A DNA stretch of 10,775 nucleotides from Acidimicrobiaceae bacterium (lineage in GTDB: Bacteria; Actinomycetota; Acidimicrobiia; Acidimicrobiales; Aldehydirespiratoraceae). The notes under the pieces are model-generated. The model did not search any database, had not been told where the DNA came from, and saw only the letters and a program-made list of their open reading frames with translations. Below, piece after piece: positions 6,319 through 10,775 of the stretch; the first letter of the stretch is position 1, and each line of letters starts with the position of its first letter. The stretch lies in assembly GCA_009840695.1 (NCBI GenBank), contig VXNG01000232.1, positions 1 through 10,775 on the forward strand, read 5' to 3'. The position numbers and the translations under genes were made by a program.

Positions 6319-8181
6319 ATGCGGGTAACCCGTAGACGCATCGTCAAGGTCGCGGTTGCATCGTCGCTGGTGCTCGGGTTCTGGGCGGCGGTTCTGCCCG
6401 GTGTTGCCGGCGCAGCGCAGGCCGGCGATGCCTCGCCGACTGGCAATCCGGACATCCAGTTCATTCTTAACTCGTTCTCGTTCCTGGTGTGGGGCGTGCT
6501 TGTGATGTGGATGTGCGCAGGATTCACGATGCTCGAATCCGGCTCGGTTCGCACCAAGAACGCTTCCATGATCTGCCTCAAGAACGTGGGGATCTATTCC
6601 ATCGCCGGGCTTGCGTACTTCGTGGTGGGCTACAACCTCATGTACGTCGATGTCGACGGTTTCGTCGGCACATTCCGGTTCCTGTACGGCCCCACCGAAG
6701 CCGAGCTGACCCTGTTCGACGGGGCGACAGGCCGCATGGAGGAGATCCTCGGCAGGGGCCATTCCGCGATGTCGGGATGGTTCTTCCAGATGCTGTTCGT
6801 GGCAACCACCGCATCGATCGTCTCCGGGGCCATCCTCGAGCGGGTCAAGCTGTGGCTGTTCTGGGCCTTCACGCTCGTGCTCACCTCGTTCATCTATCCG
6901 ATTGTGGGAGCGTGGGCGTGGGGCGGCGGCTGGCTCGACGAGCGGGGCTTCCAGGACTTCGCCGGCTCGACGGTCGTGCATATCACCGGCGGGTGCGCGG
7001 CGCTGGCCGCGCTGCTGGTGGTCGGACCCCGCCGCGGCAAGTTCCGGCCCGACGGAACCGTGAAGGCCACCCCGCCCTCCAACGTGCTCGTAGTGACGCT
7101 GGGAGTGTTGATCCTGTGGTTGGGGTGGTTCGGGTTCAACGGAGGGTCGCAGCTAGCTCTTGCCACTCCGACAGACGTGGTCATGATGAGCAGCGTTCTG
7201 GCCAACACCAACCTCGCGGCGGCCAGCGGGCTGGTTGCCGCCGTTGTCGTCGCCCGCCCGATCTTCGGTCGGCTGGGCCTCGCTTCCAGTCTCAACGGCG
7301 CACTGGCCGGACTGGTAGCGATCACCGCCGGCCCGAACATCTCCAACAGCGGGTGGGCGATCGTCATCGGCGCGGTGGGCGGCCTGCTCTGTTCGTTGGC
7401 GACCAAGCTGATGGAGCGGCTGAGGCTGGACGACGTGGTCGGCGCCATCCCTGTGCACCTGGTCTCGGGCATCTGGGGGACGCTGGCTGCGAGCATCGCT
7501 GCAGGCGCCGACTTCGGTGTGCAGCTGTTGGGTGTGGGGTCGGTCGCGGCGTTCTCGTTCGGGGCTTCGTTCATTGTGTGGAAGACGCTGGACCTCACGG
7601 TCGGTATGCGCGTGTCCCGTGACGTCGAGTATGTCGGCCAGGACGTCGGGGAACTCGGCATCGAGTCGCACCCCGAGTTCGTGCTGGTTCCCGAAGATTA
7701 CGAGGACTACCGTCGGCCGCTGCACGGTCCTGGACCACGCAGCCGGCGGCGGCGGTCGGACGAGCCTGAGCGACCCGCGGGCGCAGCCCAACGCCATATG
7801 GATCCGCGCCAGGCGGCCATGCATCCACCCGGCTGGCCCGTGCCACCGGGCACCGCCCCACCAGGCGCTGCTCCACCGGGCCAACCCACGGCGCCAGGCG
7901 CTGCTCCACCAGGCCAACCCAGACCACCCGGCACCACCCCACCGGGCCAGCGCACGGCGCCAGGCGCTGCTCCACCAGGCCAACCCAGACCACCCGGCAC
8001 CGCCCCACCGGGCCAGCGCACCCCACCGGGCACTACCCCACCGGGTCAGCGCACGGCGCCAGGCGCTGCTCCGCCGGGCCAACCCAGACCACCGGGCACC
8101 GCCCCACCGCGGGCCACCCCGCCGGGCCAACCCAGACCACCGGGCACCGCTCCGCCGGGCACTACCCCACCCGACAGGTAA
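6319..8181 (+). CDS. amt: Ammonium transporter (Amt/AmtB family) with Pro/Gly/Gln-rich repeat tail
   Basis: A 620-residue ammonium channel of the inner membrane. The N-terminus has a signal peptide (Arg-rich start, hydrophobic 10-31, GAA-Q cleavage-like site). The core, about 45-430, carries family landmarks: FTMLESGSVRTKNAS (69-83), Asp213 in DFAGSTVVH, the pore histidines His221 and His380 (IPVHLVSGIWG), and W270-F271-G272-F273-N274 with Ser277. These correspond to E. coli AmtB Asp160, His168, His318, Phe215 and Ser219, so substrate recognition and conduction look intact. The cytoplasmic C-terminal region, usually GLDxxxHGE, reads ELGIESHPE (445-453), with two substitutions in this allosteric segment. 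After it, an Arg-rich patch (473-479) leads to a Pro-rich repeat tail (about 503-620), making the protein some 180 residues longer than a typical Amt. With the usual out-N, in-C topology the tail is cytoplasmic. The AGAGG before the ATG is only two bases away, closer than usual; no other in-frame start keeps the signal peptide. No glnK is visible nearby. Confidence 0.95.
   Translation: MRVTRRRIVKVAVASSLVLGFWAAVLPGVAGAAQAGDASPTGNPDIQFILNSFSFLVWGVLVMWMCAGFTMLESGSVRTKNASMICLKNVGIYSIAGLAYFVVGYNLMYVDVDGFVGTFRFLYGPTEAELTLFDGATGRMEEILGRGHSAMSGWFFQMLFVATTASIVSGAILERVKLWLFWAFTLVLTSFIYPIVGAWAWGGGWLDERGFQDFAGSTVVHITGGCAALAALLVVGPRRGKFRPDGTVKATPPSNVLVVTLGVLILWLGWFGFNGGSQLALATPTDVVMMSSVLANTNLAAASGLVAAVVVARPIFGRLGLASSLNGALAGLVAITAGPNISNSGWAIVIGAVGGLLCSLATKLMERLRLDDVVGAIPVHLVSGIWGTLAASIAAGADFGVQLLGVGSVAAFSFGASFIVWKTLDLTVGMRVSRDVEYVGQDVGELGIESHPEFVLVPEDYEDYRRPLHGPGPRSRRRRSDEPERPAGAAQRHMDPRQAAMHPPGWPVPPGTAPPGAAPPGQPTAPGAAPPGQPRPPGTTPPGQRTAPGAAPPGQPRPPGTAPPGQRTPPGTTPPGQRTAPGAAPPGQPRPPGTAPPRATPPGQPRPPGTAPPGTTPPDR
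7858..8088 (+). repeat. Tandem 33-base repeats encoding 11-residue Pro/Gly/Gln units in the Amt tail
   Basis: Seven consecutive 33-base units encode 11-residue units of the form xPGxxPPGQxx (residues 514-590): PPGAAPPGQPT, APGAAPPGQPR, PPGTTPPGQRT, APGAAPPGQPR, PPGTAPPGQRT, PPGTTPPGQRT, APGAAPPGQPR. Two types largely alternate, giving a 66-base higher-order period whose copies are nearly identical at the DNA level. Degenerate units flank the array (503-513 before, 591-620 after). The repeat stays in frame throughout and there are no unique spacers, so it is coding repeat, not CRISPR. Recombination or slippage could change its copy number without breaking the frame. Confidence 0.9.
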
Positions 8182-8263
8182 GGGCCGCCCGGCGCGCCGT
8201 CTCCGGAACCCCACGATTAGCCGGTGGCGGCCGCGGGCTTGCGTGGCATTCGGTGTTCAGCCG

Positions 8264-8806
8264 CTATTGCCATGGGCCCGGCAGGCACAGCACTCCGCGG
8301 CGGTCCTTGTCCCGCATCGTGACCGCCAACCATTGCTCAACCACGAGCGCAGCCTGACGGCTCAACGTCACACTGCCCAGGCGCGACCGCAATACGATGC
8401 CGCCGTCCTCGATCAGATGGATCGGCGGATCGGTCTTCACCCGCAGAGATCCGTCGTAGTGCGGGCTTGCCGCCACCGCGAGAAAGCGCTGTAGATCGGC
8501 GAGAACGGAGCGTCGACCACGGACGAGTGCGGGGGACTCGTAGGTCGTGTAGGCGATCCACACCTGGCGATCGCTGCGCACGAAGCCCGCGCCACGCACG
8601 GGGGGCGGCTCTGCGCCCCCATGCACGAGCCAGTGCCGGAGCCTGGACATGACGAACATGGCCTGTGCGGCTTCGTTGCTGCCGGCGTTGACCAGGCCGG
8701 CGTAGAGCTGGTGTACGTGGGCGGCGGTGATCCGGCTGATGTCACGCGTGCCGATGGTGTACCCACCCGCGGCGGCGATCGTCTCTAGCTCGGAGTATGT
8801 GTACAT
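8264..8806 (-). CDS. Hypothetical protein (180 aa), minus strand
   Basis: I do not recognise this protein. It is called a gene because it has a full ATG-to-TAG frame in a stretch with no competing plus-strand gene, a mixed and globular-looking composition, and no overlap with its neighbours. The N-terminus MYTYSELETIAAAGGYTIG and the next 60 residues look mainly helical. The middle (VWIAYTTYES) and the end (IHLIEDGGIVLRS) look like beta strands. There is no signal peptide or membrane segment, so it is probably cytoplasmic. No Shine-Dalgarno sequence is evident before the ATG. It converges on amt with an 82-base gap and diverges from the right-hand lipoprotein gene, so it is likely a single-gene unit. 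Two direct repeats lie 48-76 bases upstream of its start and could belong to its promoter. Function is unknown. Confidence 0.65.
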   Translation of the reverse strand: MYTYSELETIAAAGGYTIGTRDISRITAAHVHQLYAGLVNAGSNEAAQAMFVMSRLRHWLVHGGAEPPPVRGAGFVRSDRQVWIAYTTYESPALVRGRRSVLADLQRFLAVAASPHYDGSLRVKTDPPIHLIEDGGIVLRSRLGSVTLSRQAALVVEQWLAVTMRDKDRRGVLCLPGPWQ

Positions 8807-8853
8807 TCGGCGGCTGGATGAGGCCTGCGACCTCTCCGTGAGCGACCGACCAG

Positions 8854-8882
8854 GCTCATATTCTGCCGGTTCTGCTCATATT
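8854..8882. promoter_or_regulatory. Two 9-base direct repeats GCTCATATT, 20 bases apart, in the divergent spacer
   Basis: GCTCATATT occurs at 8854-8862 and again at 8874-8882, so the two copies sit on about the same face of the helix, two turns apart. On the minus strand each copy reads AATATGAGC and holds a TATGAG that could act as a -10 element for the hypothetical gene at 8806; TTGTCA (8901-8896, minus strand) is a possible -35 for the distal copy with a 15-base spacing. On the plus strand TTGACT starts at 8881. The arrangement fits an operator or promoter zone between divergent genes. Confidence 0.35.
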
Positions 8883-8930
8883 GACTGATCGTATCTGACA
8901 ACTGTTAGGTCTGCCGTAAGGTGCAGGCAT

Positions 8931-8956
8931 AGAAGCATCTGAGATGCAGCGCTTCT
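8931..8956. repeat. Nested inverted repeats in the divergent spacer
   Basis: GCATCT (8935-8940) and AGATGC (8942-8947) form a perfect dyad around a single central base. A second pair, AGAAGC (8931-8936) and GCTTCT (8951-8956), flanks and overlaps it. The tight inner dyad suits binding by a protein dimer better than an RNA hairpin, and no T-run follows, so it is not a terminator. It lies 115-140 bases before the lipoprotein start. Confidence 0.35.
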
Positions 8957-9070
8957 AGCTGACTAGCGTCCACCTACAGAGGTTGTGACAGAGATACTGT
9001 GCGCAAACATGCTTGATTCCTTTATGTCCGCCAATCGGCACCGAGTTCGGGGCAAACACTTGCTCTAGCT

Positions 9071-10775
9071 GTGTCGAAACGGCGTCACCATCTCTTTCGC
9101 GCGGCTGCGTGCGCTTGTATCTGTGCCGGGCTCGTGTCTTTGTCGTCGTGTTTGGCGGATGACGCTGATCGGCGGGCCGCCACACCTGTCTTTGCGGCCA
9201 GCGGGGCGAACCTCGATCACGCCTCGGCGCGTCCGGAGGTTCTGGGGATTGGGGCCGTGTTCGACTTGGAAACTGCCGACTCGACGCCCAGTGACACAGC
9301 CGAACTACTGGCGGCTGCAAATGGCGAAGTCTCGACCGTGCCGGCGCGGCACTCGCAGCGCCGAGTCGAAGACCGCCCAGTCGAGGGCCGCCCAATCGGC
9401 CTCGCGGTCGCCGAGTCGGATGCCCGGGCTGCGAGGGTGCCTCTGCGCGACTGCTCGCCTCGCGAATCCGGCAGTTTCGTGGTCTCCGACCCCTCACCGG
9501 CTCCTGCCAGCATCGAGATGTCGCAAGCCCTCTATGTCTGCGCCCACGAGGTGGGGTTGGCTCTCGCCAGCGACCATTCGGCGATTGCGGCACTGGTGAC
9601 CCGGGGCCTACATGGCCCGCTGCTGCTGTCGGCGGGCTCTGAGCTCAGCGCCGTGTTGGTGGACGAGGTCAGGCGTCTTCACCCGGAACGCATCGTGGCG
9701 GCTGGAATCGACGAGGGTCTCGTTGGCAATCGGCTGCCTGCGTCCGAGGTGGAGCACCTTGCCGTCGACGAGGCGGCGGTTCTGCTGCCCGAGCGGGCGT
9801 CATTCGAGCGGGTGTGGCTGGTGGACGCTGCGCAGCAGGTTGAGGCCTTGGCCGCAGTAGCCCGACAGATCGGGGTGGGCGTGGTGCCGGTAGCCGGCGA
9901 CCTGCGCGGGCTGGCGCCGTGGGCACGCGAGGCGATATCGGGCGCGTCTGAGGTGGAGTTGCTGTCGGAGTTCGGCGAGGATGCCCGGTGGCAGCTGGAT
10001 GTAGTCCGCCGCAACGACGAGCTGCCCGGCGGCGGGCTGTTGATGTTCGAGCCCGGCACCGCGGGCCCCGGCCGCCGCCTGGTGGCGGCCTACGGCCACC
10101 CGTCGACGTCGGTGCTCGGGGTGTTGGGCGAACAGAGTGCCGAGGAGGGGATCGAGCGCCTGCGGTCCATCGCCGAGGGCTACGGGGCGGACGGATCGAT
10201 CGTGGTGCCCACGTTCGAGATCATCGCCACCGTCGCGTCCGCCTCCCCGAGCGCGGACGGCGACTATTCCGGGGTGACCGCTCGCGATGTGATCAGGCCC
10301 TGGGTTGAGGCGGCCGCGGCCAACGGAGCCTATGTGGTGCTGGACCTTCAACCCGGCAGATCCGACTTCCTTTCGCAGGCCAGGATCTACGAGGAGTTCC
10401 TGCGTCAACCCCATGTCGGACTCGCGCTGGACCCTGAGTGGCGGCTGAAGCCCCACCAGTTCCATCTGGCCCAGATCGGCACTGTGGACGCGGCGGAGAT
10501 CAATGAAGTTGTGGAGTGGCTGGCGTCGATTGTCCGGGACGATGCCCTTCCCCAGAAGCTGCTGGTCGTTCACCAGTTCCGGTTCTCGATGATCACCAAC
10601 CGGGACCAGATCGCGACTCCGCCGGAGCTGGCGGTGCTGATACAGATGGACGGCCAGGGCACGCTCACGGCCAAGCACGACACCTGGAACGCCTTGACCG
10701 GCAAACAAGACGCCGACCGGTTCTATTGGGGTTGGAAGAACTTCTATGACGAGGACTCTCCCATGGCCACTCCGG
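9071..10775 (+). CDS. Surface lipoprotein with cell-wall-binding-2-like region and conserved C-terminal domain, 3' truncated
   Basis: The reading frame starts at GTG 9071, the first start codon after an in-frame TGA at 9014, and stays open to the right edge (568 residues visible, no stop). The N-terminus is a lipoprotein signal: basic SKRRHH, a hydrophobic Ala/Cys/Leu stretch, and LSSC with Cys27. A low-complexity, acidic linker follows (about 28-145). Residues about 158-215 (HEVGLALASD, then HGPLLLSAGSEL, then LHPERIVAAG) resemble the cell wall binding repeat 2 family (PF04122), whose units have a GPxLL and LxPxRIxxxGG pattern; 240-300 may be a degenerate second unit. From about 320 the protein resembles, from memory, a conserved actinobacterial hypothetical region with EPGTAGPGRR, VPTFEII, VVLDLQPGR, LALDPEWR, LPQKLLVVHQF and YWGWKNFYDED. 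Alternating strands and helices with Asp/Glu at strand ends suggest a TIM-barrel-like, possibly hydrolytic fold, but I cannot name an activity. No clear ribosome site precedes the GTG. It should be anchored outside the membrane. Confidence 0.88.
   Translation, partial: MSKRRHHLFRAAACACICAGLVSLSSCLADDADRRAATPVFAASGANLDHASARPEVLGIGAVFDLETADSTPSDTAELLAAANGEVSTVPARHSQRRVEDRPVEGRPIGLAVAESDARAARVPLRDCSPRESGSFVVSDPSPAPASIEMSQALYVCAHEVGLALASDHSAIAALVTRGLHGPLLLSAGSELSAVLVDEVRRLHPERIVAAGIDEGLVGNRLPASEVEHLAVDEAAVLLPERASFERVWLVDAAQQVEALAAVARQIGVGVVPVAGDLRGLAPWAREAISGASEVELLSEFGEDARWQLDVVRRNDELPGGGLLMFEPGTAGPGRRLVAAYGHPSTSVLGVLGEQSAEEGIERLRSIAEGYGADGSIVVPTFEIIATVASASPSADGDYSGVTARDVIRPWVEAAAANGAYVVLDLQPGRSDFLSQARIYEEFLRQPHVGLALDPEWRLKPHQFHLAQIGTVDAAEINEVVEWLASIVRDDALPQKLLVVHQFRFSMITNRDQIATPPELAVLIQMDGQGTLTAKHDTWNALTGKQDADRFYWGWKNFYDEDSPMATP

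Noticed and set aside
7858..8088. CRISPR-like array
   Set aside because: The 33-base units adjoin without unique spacers, stay in the Amt reading frame, and encode a regular Pro-rich repeat; no cas genes are present.
7153..8214. Minus-strand Trp/Arg/Gly-rich open frame through the amt tail
   Set aside because: Its repeats are the reverse reading of the 33-base coding repeats of the Amt tail, and it runs antisense to the conserved Amt core.
8955..9593. Minus-strand Arg/Pro-rich open frame opposite the start of the surface lipoprotein
   Set aside because: The plus strand has a lipoprotein signal and continuous protein-like sequence to the window edge; the minus frame has shadow composition.

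Overview
The window is high-GC bacterial DNA and probably comes from an actinobacterium, most plausibly a member of Acidimicrobiia. The reasons are GTG starts, strong G/C bias at codon third positions, exported lipoproteins, a cell-wall-binding-repeat type lipoprotein, and a soluble GAF/PAS kinase fused to an OmpR-type regulator. The class-level placement is an inference from general gene style, not from a marker gene. I see no rRNA, tRNA, CRISPR array or recognisable transposase.

Layout. Bases 1-341 hold the C-terminal part of an ABC-transporter ATPase of the nitrate/taurine (NitT/TauT, SsuB/TauB-like) type. Forty-eight bases later comes a two-gene unit of unrecognised exported proteins. These are a 320-residue lipoprotein (390-1352) and, through an ATGA stop/start overlap, a 722-residue cysteine-rich secreted protein (1349-3517) whose base composition is visibly lower in G+C than its neighbours. 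A spacer with a plausible sigma-70 promoter (3611-3638) leads into a single-polypeptide signalling protein (3686-6091): GAF, PAS, histidine kinase, receiver and OmpR-type winged helix. After a 227-base spacer comes an ammonium transporter (6319-8181), followed by a 180-residue unrecognised gene on the minus strand (8264-8806). A 264-base divergent spacer with direct and inverted repeats separates this from the last gene. That gene is a lipoprotein with a cell-wall-binding-2-like region (9071 onward) that runs off the right edge, with 568 residues visible.

How the genes may work together. The signalling protein carries both phospho-acceptor residues and its own DNA-binding domain, so sensing, phosphotransfer and promoter binding could all occur in one chain. 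It lies directly upstream of, and in the same direction as, the ammonium transporter, which makes control of ammonium uptake a reasonable but unproven idea. The transporter has a complete Amt core. It adds a signal peptide and a cytoplasmic C-terminal extension built from 11-residue Pro/Gly/Gln repeats encoded by 33-base DNA repeats, and no PII (glnK) gene is visible next to it.

The parts with the most unexplained biology are the fused kinase-regulator beside amt, the Pro-rich Amt tail, the lipoprotein plus cysteine-rich secreted pair, and the large surface lipoprotein at the right edge. All regulatory-site calls were made by eye and are weak unless stated otherwise.
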